The notes: a model not told the origin generated them from the letters alone. 64,000 nucleotides of DNA from Streptomyces actuosus (GCF_016921115.1 NZ_JAFFZS010000004.1:62001-126000), one strand, 5' to 3'. Shown: positions 44,521 to 55,396, counted from the stretch's first letter. Program-made: numbers and translations.

Positions 44521-47500
44521 ATGCGTACGCCGCGCCAGCCGTCCCAGCACTCCGCGAATGGCCAGAACTGGTCGTTCATGGATGCTCGCCCTGCTGCGCA
44601 GGGTATGTACGACCCCCGCAACGAGCACGACGCCTGCGGCGTCGGCTTCGTCGCCACCCTCACCGGCGAGGCGTCCCACACCCTGGTCGAACAGGCCCTG
44701 ACGGTCCTGCGCAACCTGGAGCACCGCGGTGCCACCGGCTCCGAGCCCGACTCGGGCGACGGCGCCGGGATCCTGTCCCAGGTGCCGGACGCCTTCTTCC
44801 GCGAGGTGGCCGGATTCGAGCTCCCCGAGGCCGGCGCCTACGCGGTCGGCATCGCCTTCCTGCCCGAACAGGGCACGGCCGAGGCCATCGCGCAGATCGA
44901 CTCGATCGCCGCCGACGAGAACCTGACCGTCCTCGGCTGGCGCGACGTCCCGGTCGCCCCCGAACTCCTCGGCGCCACCGCGCGCTCGACCATGCCGGTC
45001 TTCCGCCAGCTCTTCGTGACCGCGGGCACCTCCCCGACGGAGTCCGGGGAAGGCCCCAGCCGGGGCATCGCCCTCGACCGCAAGGCCTTCGTGCTGCGCA
45101 AGCGCGCCGAGCGCGAGGCGGGCGTCTACTTCCCGTCGCTGTCGGCCCGCACCATCGTCTACAAGGGCATGCTGACCACCGGCCAGCTGGAGCCCTTCTT
45201 CCCGGACCTGTCCGACCGCCGCTTCGCCTCCGCGATCGCGCTCGTGCACTCCCGGTTCTCCACGAACACCTTCCCCTCGTGGCCGCTCGCCCACCCGTAC
45301 CGCTTCGTCGCGCACAACGGCGAGATCAACACCGTCAAGGGCAACCGCAACTGGATGCGCGCCCGTGAGTCGCAGCTGGTCTCCGACCTGTTCGGCAGCG
45401 GCAGGAACCTGGAGCGCGTCTTCCCGGTCTGCACGCCCGACGCCTCCGACTCCGCCTCCTTCGACGAGGTCCTGGAACTGCTGCACCTCGGCGGCCGTTC
45501 GCTGCCGCACTCCGTGCTGATGATGATCCCGGAGGCGTGGGAGAACCACGACTCCATGGACCCGGCCCGGCGCGCCTTCTACCAGTACCACTCCACGATG
45601 ATGGAGCCCTGGGACGGCCCCGCCTGCGTCACCTTCACCGACGGCACCCAGGTCGGCGCCGTGCTCGACCGCAACGGCCTGCGCCCCGGCCGCTACTGGG
45701 TGACCGACGACGGCCTCGTCGTCCTCGGCTCGGAGGTCGGCGTCCTCGACATCGACCCCGCCAAGGTCGTCCGCAAGGGCCGTCTCCAGCCCGGCCGGAT
45801 GTTCCTCGTCGACACCGCCGAGCACCGCATCATCGAGGACGACGAGATCAAGGCCCAGCTCGCCGCCGAGCAGCCGTACGCCGAGTGGCTGGAGGCCGGC
45901 GAGATCGAGCTCGGCGACCTGCCCGAGCGCGAGCACATCGTCCACACCCACGCCTCGGTCACCCGCCGCCAGCAGACCTTCGGGTACACCGAGGAGGAAC
46001 TGCGCGTCATCCTCGCCCCGATGGCCCGCACCGGCGCCGAGCCGATCGGCTCCATGGGCACCGACTCGCCGATCGCGGCCCTCTCCGAGCGCCCGCGTCT
46101 GCTCTTCGACTACTTCACCCAGCTGTTCGCCCAGGTCACCAACCCGCCGCTGGACGCGATCCGCGAGGAACTGGTCACCTCCCTGCGCAGCTCGCTCGGC
46201 CCGCAGGGCAACCTGCTCGACCCGACCGCCGCCTCGTGCCGGTCCGTCGTGCTGCCCTTCCCCGTCATCGACAACGACGAGCTGGCCAAGCTCATCCACG
46301 TCAACGCCGACGGCGACATGCCCGGCTTCAAGGCCGCGACCCTCTCCGGCCTGTACCGGGTGCACGGCGGCGGTGACGCGCTGGCCGCCCGCATCGAGGA
46401 GATCTGCGCCGAGGCCGACGCCGCCATCGACAACGGCGCCCGCCTCATCGTCCTGTCCGACCGGCACTCCGACGCCGAGCACGCGCCGATCCCGTCGCTG
46501 CTGCTCACCGCGGCCGTCCACCACCACCTCATCCGCACCAAGCAGCGCACCCACGTGGGCCTGCTGGTCGAGGCCGGAGACGTCCGCGAGGTCCACCACG
46601 TCGCCCTGCTCATCGGCTACGGCGCCGCCGCCGTCAACCCGTACCTGGCCATGGAGTCCGTCGAGGACCTCCTGCGCGCGGGCACCTTCCTCGACGGCGG
46701 GGAGCCCGAGAAGGCCCTCAGGAACCTCATCTACGCCCTCGGCAAGGGTGTGCTGAAGGTGATGTCCAAGATGGGCATCTCCACCGTGGCCTCCTACCGC
46801 GGCGCCCAGGTCTTCGAGGCCGTCGGCCTGGACCACTCCTTCGTCGAGAAGTACTTCAACGGCACCGCCACCAAGATCGGCGGAGTCGGCCTCGACGTCA
46901 TCGCCCAGGAGGTCGCCGCCCGCCACGCCAAGGCCTACCCGGCCTCCGGCATCGCCCCGGCGCACCGCGCGCTGGAGATCGGCGGCGAGTACCAGTGGCG
47001 CCGCGAGGGCGAACCGCACCTGTTCGACCCGGAGACGGTCTTCCGCCTCCAGCACTCCACGCGCACCGGCCGGTACGACGTCTTCAAGAAGTACACCGAC
47101 CGTGTGAACGAGCAGTCCGAGCGCCTGATGACGCTGCGCGGCCTGTTCGGCTTCACCTCGGACCGCCCCTCGATCCCCGTCGAGGAGGTCGAGCCGGTCT
47201 CGGCGATCGTCAAGCGTTTCTCCACCGGCGCCATGTCGTACGGCTCGATCTCCCAGGAGGCGCACGAGACCCTCGCCATCGCCATGAACCAGCTGGGCGG
47301 CAAGTCCAACACCGGTGAGGGCGGCGAGGACCCGGAGCGCCTGTACGACCCGGCGCGCCGTTCGGCGATCAAGCAGGTGGCCTCCGGCCGCTTCGGCGTG
47401 ACCTCCGAGTACCTGGTCAACTCCGACGACATCCAGATCAAGATGGCGCAGGGTGCCAAGCCCGGCGAGGGCGGCCAGCTGCCCGGCCACAAGGTCTACC

Positions 47501-49143
47501 CGTGGGTGGCCCGGACCCGTCACTCGACGCCCGGTGTCGGCCTGATCTCACCGCCGCCGCACCACGACATCTACTCCATCGAGGATCTGGCCCAGCTGAT
47601 CCACGACCTGAAGAACGCGAACCCGCGGGCGCGGATCCACGTCAAGCTGGTCTCCGAGGTCGGTGTCGGCACGGTCGCCGCGGGTGTGTCGAAGGCGCAC
47701 GCGGACGTCGTCCTCATCTCCGGCCACGACGGCGGCACCGGCGCCTCGCCGCTCACCTCGCTCAAGCACGCCGGCGGACCCTGGGAGCTGGGCCTGGCCG
47801 AGACCCAGCAGACGCTGCTGCTGAACGGCCTGCGCGACCGGATCGTCGTCCAGACCGACGGCCAGCTCAAGACCGGCCGCGACGTGGTCATCGCCGCGCT
47901 CCTCGGCGCCGAGGAGTTCGGCTTCGCCACCGCCCCGCTCGTCGTCTCCGGCTGCGTCATGATGCGCGTCTGCCACCTGGACACCTGCCCGGTCGGCATC
48001 GCGACCCAGAACCCCACCCTGCGCGAGCGCTTCGCCGGCAAGGCCGAGTACGTGGTCAACTTCTTCGAGTTCATCGCGCAGGAGGTCCGCGAGCTCCTCG
48101 CAGAGCTGGGCTTCCGCTCGATCGACGAGGCCGTCGGCCACGCCGAGGTCCTCGACGTCACCCGCGCGGTCACCCACTGGAAGGCGCAGGGCCTGAACCT
48201 GGAGCCGCTGTTCCACGTGCCCGAGCTGCCCGAGGGCGCGGCGCGCCACCAGGTGATAGGCCAGGACCACGGCCTGGAGAAGGCGCTCGACAACGAGCTG
48301 ATCAAGCTCGCCGCCGACGCCCTGTCCGCCTCCGACGCGACGGAGGCGCAGCCGGTGCGCGCCCAGGTCACCATCCGCAACATCAACCGCACGGTCGGCA
48401 CCATGCTCGGCCACGAGGTGACCCGGAGGTTCGGCGGCGCGGGCCTGCCCGACGACACCGTCGACATCACCTTCACCGGCTCCGCCGGCCAGTCGTTCGG
48501 CGCCTTCGTCCCGCACGGTGTCACGCTGCGGCTGGAGGGCGACGCCAACGACTACGTCGGCAAGGGCCTGTCCGGCGGCCGGATCGTGGTCCGCCCGGAC
48601 CGGGCCGCCGACCACCTCGCCGAGTACAGCGTCATCGCGGGCAACACCCTCGCCTACGGCGCGACCGGCGGCGAGATGTTCCTGCGCGGCAGGACCGGCG
48701 AGCGCTTCTGCGTCCGCAACTCCGGCGCACTGGTCGTCTCCGAGGGCGTGGGCGACCACGGCTGCGAGTACATGACCGGCGGCCACGCGGTGGTGCTCGG
48801 CGAGACGGGCCGCAACTTCGCGGCCGGCATGTCCGGCGGTGTCGCGTATGTCATCGACCTGGACCGCGACAACGTCAACGCCGGCAACCTGGACGCCGTC
48901 GCGGCGCTGGACGAGGGCGACCGGCAGTGGCTGCACGACGTCGTCCGCCGGCACCGGGAGGAGACCGGCTCCACCGTCGCCGAGAAGCTCCTGGCCGACT
49001 GGGACAACGCCGTCGAACGCTTCAGCAAGATCATCCCCAGCACGTACAAGTCAGTGCTCGCCGCCAAGGACGCCGCCGAGCGAGCCGGTCTCTCCGAGAC
49101 CGAGACCCACGAGAAGATGATGGAGGCGGCGATCAATGGCTGA
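44521..49143 (+). CDS. gltB: Glutamate synthase (NADPH) large subunit
   Basis: Transfers the glutamine amide to 2-oxoglutarate. 1540 residues in the usual order: Ntn-type amidotransferase domain whose catalytic Cys39 ([12 protein letters not shown]) follows a 38-residue propeptide, central domain, FMN-binding synthase barrel ([43 protein letters not shown]), the 3Fe-4S cysteines in [13 protein letters not shown] (about 1150), and a C-terminal beta-helix (GGAGLPDDT to AYVIDLDRD). ATG at 44521 behind GGGAG. It overlaps gltD by 8 bases. Confidence 0.98.
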   Translation: MRTPRQPSQHSANGQNWSFMDARPAAQGMYDPRNEHDACGVGFVATLTGEASHTLVEQALTVLRNLEHRGATGSEPDSGDGAGILSQVPDAFFREVAGFELPEAGAYAVGIAFLPEQGTAEAIAQIDSIAADENLTVLGWRDVPVAPELLGATARSTMPVFRQLFVTAGTSPTESGEGPSRGIALDRKAFVLRKRAEREAGVYFPSLSARTIVYKGMLTTGQLEPFFPDLSDRRFASAIALVHSRFSTNTFPSWPLAHPYRFVAHNGEINTVKGNRNWMRARESQLVSDLFGSGRNLERVFPVCTPDASDSASFDEVLELLHLGGRSLPHSVLMMIPEAWENHDSMDPARRAFYQYHSTMMEPWDGPACVTFTDGTQVGAVLDRNGLRPGRYWVTDDGLVVLGSEVGVLDIDPAKVVRKGRLQPGRMFLVDTAEHRIIEDDEIKAQLAAEQPYAEWLEAGEIELGDLPEREHIVHTHASVTRRQQTFGYTEEELRVILAPMARTGAEPIGSMGTDSPIAALSERPRLLFDYFTQLFAQVTNPPLDAIREELVTSLRSSLGPQGNLLDPTAASCRSVVLPFPVIDNDELAKLIHVNADGDMPGFKAATLSGLYRVHGGGDALAARIEEICAEADAAIDNGARLIVLSDRHSDAEHAPIPSLLLTAAVHHHLIRTKQRTHVGLLVEAGDVREVHHVALLIGYGAAAVNPYLAMESVEDLLRAGTFLDGGEPEKALRNLIYALGKGVLKVMSKMGISTVASYRGAQVFEAVGLDHSFVEKYFNGTATKIGGVGLDVIAQEVAARHAKAYPASGIAPAHRALEIGGEYQWRREGEPHLFDPETVFRLQHSTRTGRYDVFKKYTDRVNEQSERLMTLRGLFGFTSDRPSIPVEEVEPVSAIVKRFSTGAMSYGSISQEAHETLAIAMNQLGGKSNTGEGGEDPERLYDPARRSAIKQVASGRFGVTSEYLVNSDDIQIKMAQGAKPGEGGQLPGHKVYPWVARTRHSTPGVGLISPPPHHDIYSIEDLAQLIHDLKNANPRARIHVKLVSEVGVGTVAAGVSKAHADVVLISGHDGGTGASPLTSLKHAGGPWELGLAETQQTLLLNGLRDRIVVQTDGQLKTGRDVVIAALLGAEEFGFATAPLVVSGCVMMRVCHLDTCPVGIATQNPTLRERFAGKAEYVVNFFEFIAQEVRELLAELGFRSIDEAVGHAEVLDVTRAVTHWKAQGLNLEPLFHVPELPEGAARHQVIGQDHGLEKALDNELIKLAADALSASDATEAQPVRAQVTIRNINRTVGTMLGHEVTRRFGGAGLPDDTVDITFTGSAGQSFGAFVPHGVTLRLEGDANDYVGKGLSGGRIVVRPDRAADHLAEYSVIAGNTLAYGATGGEMFLRGRTGERFCVRNSGALVVSEGVGDHGCEYMTGGHAVVLGETGRNFAAGMSGGVAYVIDLDRDNVNAGNLDAVAALDEGDRQWLHDVVRRHREETGSTVAEKLLADWDNAVERFSKIIPSTYKSVLAAKDAAERAGLSETETHEKMMEAAING

Positions 49144-50599
49144 CCCGAAGGGCTTTCTGAACCACGGCCGCGAGGTCGCCAGGTCCCGCCCGGTCCCCGA
49201 GCGTGTCAAGGACTGGAACGAGGTCTACGTCCCCGGCTCCCTGCTGCCGATCATCAGCAAGCAGGCCAGCCGCTGCATGGACTGCGGCATCCCGTTCTGC
49301 CACAACGGCTGCCCGCTGGGGAACCTCATCCCCGAGTGGAACGACTACGCCTACCGCGAGGACTGGTCGGCCGCGCAGGAGCGCCTGCACGCCACCAACA
49401 ACTTCCCGGAGTTCACCGGCCGCCTGTGCCCGGCGCCGTGCGAGTCCGCGTGCGTGCTCGGCATCAACCAGCCGGCGGTCACCATCAAGAACGTCGAGGT
49501 CTCCATCATCGACAAGGCGTGGGAGACCGGGGGCGTCGCCCCGCAGGTCCCCGAGCGCCTGTCCGGCAAGACGGTCGCGGTCGTCGGCTCCGGCCCCGCG
49601 GGCCTGGCCGCCGCCCAGCAGCTGACCCGGGCCGGTCACACGGTCGCCGTCTACGAGCGCGCGGACCGCGTCGGCGGCCTCCTGCGCTACGGCATCCCCG
49701 AGTTCAAGATGGAGAAGCGGCACATCAACCGCCGCATCGAGCAGATGCGCGCGGAGGGCACCCGCTTCCGCACCGGCATCGAGATCGGCCGCGACCTGAA
49801 GGCCACGGACCTGAAGAAGCGCTACGACGCCGTCGTGCTGGCCGTCGGTGCGACGACCGCGCGCGACCTGCCGGTCCCGGGCCGTGAGCTTCAGGGCATC
49901 TACCAGGCCATGGAGTACCTGCCGCTGGCCAACAAGGTCCAGGAGGGCGACTACGTCACCGCCCCGATCTCGGCCGAGGGCAAGCACGTCGTCGTCATCG
50001 GCGGTGGCGACACCGGCGCCGACTGCGTGGGCACCGCCCACCGTCAGGGCGCGGCCTCGGTGACGCAGCTGGAGATCATGCCCCGGCCCGGGGAGGAGCG
50101 GAACCCGGTCAGCCAGCCCTGGCCGACCTTCCCGATGCTCTACAAGGTCACCTCCGCGCACGAGGAGGGCGGCGAGCGGGTCTACTCCGTCTCCACCACC
50201 CACTTCGAGGGCGACGAGGACGGCAACGTCCAGTGGCTGCACCTGGCCGAGGTCGAGTTCGTCGACGGCAAGCTGATCCAGAAGCCGGGCACCGAGCGCA
50301 AGATCCCCGCCCAGCTGGTCACCCTCGCCATGGGCTTCACGGGCACCGACCGCGAGAACGGCCTCGTCGACCAGTTCGGTCTGGAACTCGACGAACGCGG
50401 TAACATCGCCCGGGACGCCGACTTCCAGACCAACGTGCCGGGTGTGTTCGTCGCCGGTGACGCAGGTCGCGGTCAGTCGCTGATCGTCTGGGCGATCGCG
50501 GAGGGCCGCTCGGCCGCCCGTGGCGTCGACCGGGCCCTGACCGGCGTCAGCGACCTGCCGGCCCCGATCCGCCCGACGGACCGCGCACTGATGGTCTGA
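49136..50599 (+). CDS. gltD: Glutamate synthase (NADPH) small subunit
   Basis: Oxidises NADPH and feeds electrons to GltB. 487 residues. N-terminal 4Fe-4S ligands in [17 protein letters not shown] and [15 protein letters not shown]-binding [15 protein letters not shown] (about 146-160), NADPH-binding [13 protein letters not shown] (about 288-300), and the C-terminal [21 protein letters not shown] overlaps the gltB end by 8 bases, so the two subunits are coupled. A U-tract hairpin follows. Confidence 0.97.
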   Translation: MADPKGFLNHGREVARSRPVPERVKDWNEVYVPGSLLPIISKQASRCMDCGIPFCHNGCPLGNLIPEWNDYAYREDWSAAQERLHATNNFPEFTGRLCPAPCESACVLGINQPAVTIKNVEVSIIDKAWETGGVAPQVPERLSGKTVAVVGSGPAGLAAAQQLTRAGHTVAVYERADRVGGLLRYGIPEFKMEKRHINRRIEQMRAEGTRFRTGIEIGRDLKATDLKKRYDAVVLAVGATTARDLPVPGRELQGIYQAMEYLPLANKVQEGDYVTAPISAEGKHVVVIGGGDTGADCVGTAHRQGAASVTQLEIMPRPGEERNPVSQPWPTFPMLYKVTSAHEEGGERVYSVSTTHFEGDEDGNVQWLHLAEVEFVDGKLIQKPGTERKIPAQLVTLAMGFTGTDRENGLVDQFGLELDERGNIARDADFQTNVPGVFVAGDAGRGQSLIVWAIAEGRSAARGVDRALTGVSDLPAPIRPTDRALMV

Positions 50600-50662
50600 C
50601 ACACCGGGTGACCCGCAGGGTCACTCCCCATACGTCCCGTACAACGGCGTACGGAACACAGA

Positions 50663-50707
50663 CGGCGCCTGCCACCTGTCCCCGACCGGACGACCTGGCA
50701 GGCGCCG
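50663..50707 (+). terminator. gltBD terminator with short T-tract
   Basis: CGGCGCCTGCCA pairs with TGGCAGGCGCCG; the loop can form GTCC/GGAC pairs. CGCTTTTCC follows, one of the few intrinsic-type terminators in the window. Confidence 0.75.
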
Positions 50708-50719
50708 CCGCTTTTCCGG

Positions 50720-50941
50720 CTACCCGCCGGGCGCGACCGAGGTGATGACGGCGAGTACGCCGAGCAGCCCGGACCCGCGGGCGTCCGACCGCGTACGTGC
50801 GAGGTGCGCGCGCTGTGCAGGACGGGCCGGGCGGTCCCGGACCAGGGATGTCGACGCGGCTGGTCGACGTCGCCGAGACGGTGCCGGCGCGGCCGTGCCG
50901 GCCCCGTGGGGGCGCAGGAGGTCCAGGACTCGTCGCGGCAC
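50720..50941 (-). CDS. Doubtful small open frame, possible remnant
   Basis: 73 codons starting from GTG (MPRRVLDLLRPHGAGTA) and ending in a hydrophobic SGLLGVLAVITSVAPGG. Only the last ~17 residues look protein-like. No Shine-Dalgarno sequence, no recognised family. Listed so that a reader can test it. Confidence 0.2.
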   Translation of the reverse strand: MPRRVLDLLRPHGAGTAAPAPSRRRRPAASTSLVRDRPARPAQRAHLARTRSDARGSGLLGVLAVITSVAPGG

Positions 50942-51027
50942 CGCGCAGCGAAGAGGGAACCCTCCGGCACCGCGGCTCCCGACGGTGCGTCGGGCGGGGA
51001 TCGCCGCCGTTCAGGGCGGCGAGGGCA

Positions 51028-51951
51028 TCACGGCACCCGGTACCGCTCCCCGTACACCGACCATGTCAGCGGGGTGGTCAGGTCCATGTTGCCGTTGGCG
51101 AGGAAGCGGCGCTGGGCGGTGTCGATGCGGGAGGTGTCCAGGGTGGCGCGGCGCTCCTTCATGGCGGCGCGGCGGATGTCGAGGAACGTGTCGAGGAACG
51201 TCTTCTCGTCGCCGCCCTCGGCCGGGGTCCTCACCTTCTCCATGGTGCGGTCGCGCAGCACGTAGAAGCCGTCCCGGTCGATGCCGGGGCCGTGGAAGAC
51301 CATCGCGTCGTAGTAGATGAACTGGCCGAGCGTGCTGAGGCCGTCGAGCTTGGCGAGGCGGACGGAGGGGGCGAAGTAGACGCGGTCGCGTTCGGTGTCC
51401 TGGGCCGTGCGGAACACGGGGAGCTTCGCCTCGGCCTTCCAGGCGGCCCGGAAACCGGGGTCCAGGCCCTCGTGGGAGTCGGTGCCGTCGACCTTGCGCA
51501 GGGCGGGCAGGTACGGCTCCAGTCCGTTGCCGGGGTGGTCCTCGGTGTAGTGCTCGACCAGGGAGAGCAGGTCGTGGGTGCCGGTGCAGAAACCGATGAT
51601 GCCGGCGGTGTAGCCGCAGCCGTCGCCGATGTCCTCGACACGGTCGTAGGCGCTGCGCCAGCGGAGCGTGGAGTTCTCGGCGGTGGAGACGATCTTCTGG
51701 GCCAGTTCCTTCTTGTCGGCAGCGGCCAGGCCCGGCGGGGCGTCGGCGACGACCTGGTCGTCCTCCGACTTCTGCGCGGCGGCCGACTCCTCGGCCCGCG
51801 CCTTGGCGTCCTCGGGGTTGTGAGGGGAGGCGGTGTGCGCGGCGGCGGGGGCCGCGTCGGACCCACCGGGCCCGAACAGGTAGAACAGCGCCCCGGCCAC
51901 GACGGGCACGACCGCCAGCAGCAACAATCCGATACGTCTCATCGCAGTCAC
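51028..51951 (-). CDS. Chitosanase, glycoside hydrolase family 46
   Basis: Endo-hydrolase of chitosan. 307 residues: an N-terminal signal/anchor helix (RRIGLLLLAVVPVVAGALFYLF), a ~55-residue Ala/Glu-rich linker, then the GH46 domain. Catalytic Glu92 (VSTAENSTLRW) and Asp110 (EDIGDGCGYTAGIIGF) have the same 18-residue spacing as Glu22/Asp40 of the Streptomyces N174 enzyme. Cys replaces the Arg usual after GDG, an oddity next to the active site. GTG at 51951 or ATG at 51942 are both possible starts. It follows the rhomboid gene by 10 bases and may be co-transcribed. Confidence 0.88.
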   Translation of the reverse strand: MTAMRRIGLLLLAVVPVVAGALFYLFGPGGSDAAPAAAHTASPHNPEDAKARAEESAAAQKSEDDQVVADAPPGLAAADKKELAQKIVSTAENSTLRWRSAYDRVEDIGDGCGYTAGIIGFCTGTHDLLSLVEHYTEDHPGNGLEPYLPALRKVDGTDSHEGLDPGFRAAWKAEAKLPVFRTAQDTERDRVYFAPSVRLAKLDGLSTLGQFIYYDAMVFHGPGIDRDGFYVLRDRTMEKVRTPAEGGDEKTFLDTFLDIRRAAMKERRATLDTSRIDTAQRRFLANGNMDLTTPLTWSVYGERYRVP

Positions 51952-51961
51952 CGCGGCCCGG

Positions 51962-52885
51962 TCAGGCCGCCCCTCCTGTCAGCTCCGCAACCTTCGCCCA
52001 TGTGCACAGCGCCAGCAGTGCCAGCAGCGTCACACACGCCGCGGCCTGGACCAGTGCCCGACGGCCGTTCCTGGGAGCGTACGCGTAGGCCGCGGTCACC
52101 GCCGCGCCGACCAGCAGCCCGCCGAGGTGGCCCTGCCAGGAGGTGAGACCGGCGGAGAGCACCATCCAGGCGAGGAGGAACACCATGAACTGGTTCACTC
52201 CGCGCAGATCGCCGCCGAGCCGGCGTGCCATCACGTAGTAGGCGGCGCCCAGCCCGAAGATCGCGCCGGAGGCGCCCACCGACTGTGTGCCGGGCGAGGC
52301 GGCCAGCAGTTCCAGCACCGAGCCGCCGAGCGCCGACAGCACGTACAGGGCGAGGTGGCGGACGCGGCCGAGCTGACCCTCCACGACCCGGCCGAGCTGC
52401 CACAGCGCTGCCATGTTCATCAGGATGTGCAGCGGTCCGAACGGCGGATCGGTGGGCAGCGCGTGCAGGAAGGAGCCCGTCAGCAGCCGGTCCCACTCGC
52501 CGGCGACCAGGCCCTCGGCGTGGTAGCCGGCCGGGGCGAAGGCGTCGTACAGGTAGGTCATGCCGTCCGGGCCGACCAGGCGGCCGCCCAGCATGGAGAA
52601 CCGGTCCACGATCGCAGGCCGCACCAACTCGCCCAGGTAGGCCAGCACGTTCAGCCCGATCAGCACGTACGTCACCACGGGCACCGCCGAGACACGGCCG
52701 CCGAAGGCCGTACGGGGCTGCCGCACCGAGCGGGCGCCCTCCTTCACGCACTCCACGCACTGGTGGCCGACGGCCGCCTCACGCATGCAGCCGGGGCACA
52801 TGTAGCGGTCGCAGCGGGTGCAGCGGACATGCGACTCGACCTTGGCATGGCGGAAACAGGTGGTGACGGTGGACTCGGGTTCCAC
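51962..52885 (-). CDS. Rhomboid intramembrane serine protease with N-terminal zinc-binding domain
   Basis: 307 residues. N-terminal ~48 residues form a B-box-like zinc ribbon (CFRH, CTRCDRYMCPGC, HQCVEC). Then a rhomboid core: HILMNMAALWQLG (oxyanion His/Asn), nucleophile Ser206 in GASGAIFG and His253 in WQGHLGGLLVG give the Ser/His dyad. About seven membrane helices. It cleaves membrane proteins within the bilayer; substrate unknown. GTG at 52885 with AAGGAG upstream; longer in-frame starts are unsupported. The chitosanase directly downstream has an N-terminal membrane helix and would be a testable substrate (speculative). Confidence 0.9.
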   Translation of the reverse strand: MEPESTVTTCFRHAKVESHVRCTRCDRYMCPGCMREAAVGHQCVECVKEGARSVRQPRTAFGGRVSAVPVVTYVLIGLNVLAYLGELVRPAIVDRFSMLGGRLVGPDGMTYLYDAFAPAGYHAEGLVAGEWDRLLTGSFLHALPTDPPFGPLHILMNMAALWQLGRVVEGQLGRVRHLALYVLSALGGSVLELLAASPGTQSVGASGAIFGLGAAYYVMARRLGGDLRGVNQFMVFLLAWMVLSAGLTSWQGHLGGLLVGAAVTAAYAYAPRNGRRALVQAAACVTLLALLALCTWAKVAELTGGAA

Positions 52886-53039
52886 GGAGCCGGCTCCTTG
52901 GCGGGTGGGGCGGGGACGGTGAGCCGGCGGGGTCGGCGGCGAACAACATAGCGAACCCCTGTGAACTGCGGAAAGCGGGGGTCCGGGTGCCGTCCCGTAC
53001 GCTCGGCTGCAGGTTCCGTGTGCGAAGGGGGAGAGCCGC

Positions 53040-53765
53040 ATGACCGCGATCAGTGCGACCGAGGTGGAGGAGGCCGCGCCCGCGCTGGTGAGCCTGTACA
53101 AGACCGCGGGTGTCTCGCTGGCGAAGCACGGACTGGGCGGCCTCAGGGCCGCCGTCTACCTCGTGGTCGACTACTCGGGCTCGATGAAGCCGTACTACCG
53201 GGACGGCAGCGTGCAGGCGCTCGCCGACCGGGTGCTGGGCCTGTCGGCGCACCTCGACGACGACGGGCGCGTGCCGGTGGTCTTCTTCTCCACCGATGTC
53301 GACGCCGTCACCGAGATCGCCCTCACCGACCACCGGGGCCGCGTCGAGCGGATCGCGGCCGGACTCGGGCACATGGGCAGGACCAGCTACCACCTCGCCA
53401 TGGACGCCGTCATCGACCACTACCTGGACAGCGGCACCACGGACCCCGCGCTCGTCGTCTTCCAGACCGACGGCGGCCCGATCAACAAGCTCGCCGCGCA
53501 GCGGTTCCTGTGCAAGGCGGCCTCGCTACCGCTGTTCTGGCAGTTCATCGGCTTCGGTGACCCCGGCGGCAAGCAGTTCGACTTCCTGCGGAAACTGGAC
53601 GAACTGCCGGTACCGGACATGCGGGTCGTCGACAACGCCGGTTTCTTCTCCGCGGGCACGGACCCGCTGAACGTCTCCGACGCCGTCCTGTACGACCGGC
53701 TGGTCGGCGAGTTCCCGCAGTGGCTGGCGGCGGCCCGCGCCCGGGGCATCGTAGGGCCTGCCTGA
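53040..53765 (+). CDS. VWA-domain protein, TerF/TerY-like
   Basis: 241 residues, a single von Willebrand A domain. The metal-ion-dependent adhesion site is DYSGSMK (Asp44, Ser46, Ser48), with Thr in GRTSYH and Asp in FQTDGGP. QFIGFGDPGGKQFDFLRKLD and NAGFF match VWA proteins of the tellurium/stress (Ter) group. No ter genes are adjacent. ATG with GGGGGAGAGCCGC upstream. Probably cytoplasmic. Confidence 0.85.
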   Translation: MTAISATEVEEAAPALVSLYKTAGVSLAKHGLGGLRAAVYLVVDYSGSMKPYYRDGSVQALADRVLGLSAHLDDDGRVPVVFFSTDVDAVTEIALTDHRGRVERIAAGLGHMGRTSYHLAMDAVIDHYLDSGTTDPALVVFQTDGGPINKLAAQRFLCKAASLPLFWQFIGFGDPGGKQFDFLRKLDELPVPDMRVVDNAGFFSAGTDPLNVSDAVLYDRLVGEFPQWLAAARARGIVGPA

Positions 53766-53969
53766 CCCCGCCGCAGGGCCGTCGGGGCCGACGGCGCACC
53801 CGAACCCTTCAGGCAGAGCGGCCGAGGCGCTCGGCGCGCACCGGGTCCGCGTGCGGCGGCCCCGCGCGCCCAGCGCTCCAACTGGTCAGGTGCGGCCTCG
53901 GCCGGCCGGCCCGGCTCGTCGGCGTCGTGTGGTGGTCGGCGTGCGTCGTGGCGCCCGGGGTGCCGGACG

Positions 53970-54866
53970 TCAGGTGTCGCACTCCAGGACCGTCCGGCAC
54001 AGCCCGCACCGCGCCCGCACCCGGCCCTGCACCGGCACCCTGATCCGCTGGTGGCAGGTCGGGCACGGGAACGTCACCCGCAGCAAGCCGGGGCCCTCCG
54101 CCGCGAAGGAGTACCCGGCACCGTCCACGGCCGGTGCGTGCGCGTGGCCCTCGGCCTGCCGCCGGTCGCGCGCGTAGCGGCGCCGCCCCGCCCACCCGGC
54201 CGCCGTCAGCGGCGGCTGCTGCCCGTCCCGCCGGGCCCGCTCCATGCCCCGTACGTACGCCGTGTACGCCTGCGGACTGGTGAACCACGTCGAGGGGTCC
54301 TCACCGAACACCAGCGACCGCTTCGCCAGCACGTACCCGAACTCCTCCGGCGTGAGATACCCCAGCTTCTGCGACGACACCGCGTCCTCCCGGAAGGCGT
54401 CCAGCAGCAGCCAGCCCGCGCCCAGATACGTCGTCGCGGTGTCCGTGAGGATCTCGTTGTCCCGTGTCCCCGGGAACGCCAGATCCAGCCGGTGCAGGTA
54501 CACATGCGTGATCTCGTGCGCCAACGCCGCGCCGATGTCCCGCCGGTGCCTACGGAACCGGTCGTTCAGCTCCACGAAGTACTCCGGGCCCGCCGTGAGT
54601 TCGACGTTCGCGGCGTGCGTCATCTCGCGGAAGGAAACGATCACCCGCGCATCCGGCAGCCTGAAGTGCCGCACCAGCTCCCGTGCCACCCGCTGGGCAC
54701 CCAGATGCAGATCGTCGGTGTCGCAGAACGCCACGTCCGCCGGCGCCACGCTCGTCGCGAACGTCCGGACCGTGTCGTGGGACAGGCGCCGGTACAGCGC
54801 CGTGATCGCGGCCCGCACCGTCTCCAGATGCGGGTATCCATGCTCGACCGGTCCGCCGTTGGCCAC
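53970..54866 (-). CDS. Zinc-metallopeptidase-like protein with C-terminal zinc ribbon
   Basis: 298 residues. HEITH (His117, Glu118, His121) with a downstream acidic residue in NEILTDTA (Glu138) is a gluzincin-type zinc site. No signal peptide, so cytoplasmic. The C-terminus carries a zinc-ribbon CPTCHQR and CGLCRTVLEC. Family not recognised beyond a putative peptidase. Two GTG starts exist (54902, 54866); TAGAGT overlapping the first suggests transcription begins after it, favouring 54866. Divergent from chorismate mutase. Confidence 0.75.
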   Translation of the reverse strand: MANGGPVEHGYPHLETVRAAITALYRRLSHDTVRTFATSVAPADVAFCDTDDLHLGAQRVARELVRHFRLPDARVIVSFREMTHAANVELTAGPEYFVELNDRFRRHRRDIGAALAHEITHVYLHRLDLAFPGTRDNEILTDTATTYLGAGWLLLDAFREDAVSSQKLGYLTPEEFGYVLAKRSLVFGEDPSTWFTSPQAYTAYVRGMERARRDGQQPPLTAAGWAGRRRYARDRRQAEGHAHAPAVDGAGYSFAAEGPGLLRVTFPCPTCHQRIRVPVQGRVRARCGLCRTVLECDT

Positions 54867-54956
54867 GTCCGAACCCCCAAGACGCCCTGAATCCGATTCC
54901 ACTCTACGCAGGTTCCCCCCGGCACCCGCAGATCACCATGCCGCACGTCGACGCAC

Positions 54957-54962
54957 TAGGGT
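54957..54962 (+). promoter_or_regulatory. Putative -10 of a leaderless chorismate mutase transcript
   Basis: TAGGGT, 8 bases before the ATG at 54971. Confidence 0.5.
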
Positions 54963-54970
54963 GGACCGCC

Positions 54971-55396
54971 ATGACCACCAGCAACACCGGTACCGGTGAC
55001 GTCGAGCCCGCCGTGCGCGCCGAACTCGCCCGGCTCCGCGACAGCATCGACAACATCGACGCGGCCGTCGTCCACATGCTTGCCGAGCGCTTCAAATGCA
55101 CCCAGCAGGTCGGACACCTCAAGGCCGCCCACCAGTTGCCGCCCGCCGACCCCGACCGCGAGGCCCGCCAGATCGCCCGCCTGCGCTCCCTGGCCGAGAG
55201 CGCCAAGCTGGACCCGGCGTTCGCCGAGAAGTTCCTGAACTTCATCATCGCCGAAGTGATCCGGCACCACGAGACCATCGCCGAGACCACCGGCAACAGC
55301 GCCGAGACCACCGGGAACGCCGCGACGAACGCCACCGGGGACGACGCCGAGGCGACGGGGAACGCCGCCGGCGCCCCGACCCGCGCCGCCGGCTGA
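54971..55396 (+). CDS. Chorismate mutase, AroQ type
   Basis: Rearranges chorismate to prephenate (Phe/Tyr branch), competing with TrpE. 141 residues: the AroQ helical domain is residues ~14-104, with LARLRDSIDNIDAAVVHMLAER, KCTQQVGHLKAAH and DREARQIARL carrying the expected Arg/Lys ligands (Arg40, Lys51, Arg63). The last ~38 residues are a low-complexity Thr/Ala/Gly tail with repeated ETTGN and ATGN units, probably disordered. Leaderless start behind TAGGGT. Confidence 0.9.
   Translation: MTTSNTGTGDVEPAVRAELARLRDSIDNIDAAVVHMLAERFKCTQQVGHLKAAHQLPPADPDREARQIARLRSLAESAKLDPAFAEKFLNFIIAEVIRHHETIAETTGNSAETTGNAATNATGDDAEATGNAAGAPTRAAG

Larger units (their letters stand above)
50600..51027. other. 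Intergenic region after gltD
   Basis: 428 bases. The gltBD terminator is at 50663-50707. A minus-strand open frame (50720-50941) could encode a 73-residue protein ending SGLLGVLAVITSVAPGG, a membrane-like end, but it lacks a clear ribosome-binding site and the rest is Arg/Pro/Ala-rich. It may be a gene remnant or chance. Confidence 0.45.

Noticed and set aside
44152..47523. A 1123-codon minus-strand frame across gltB
   Set aside because: Antisense shadow; gltB motifs are intact on the plus strand and the reverse product has no recognisable domain.
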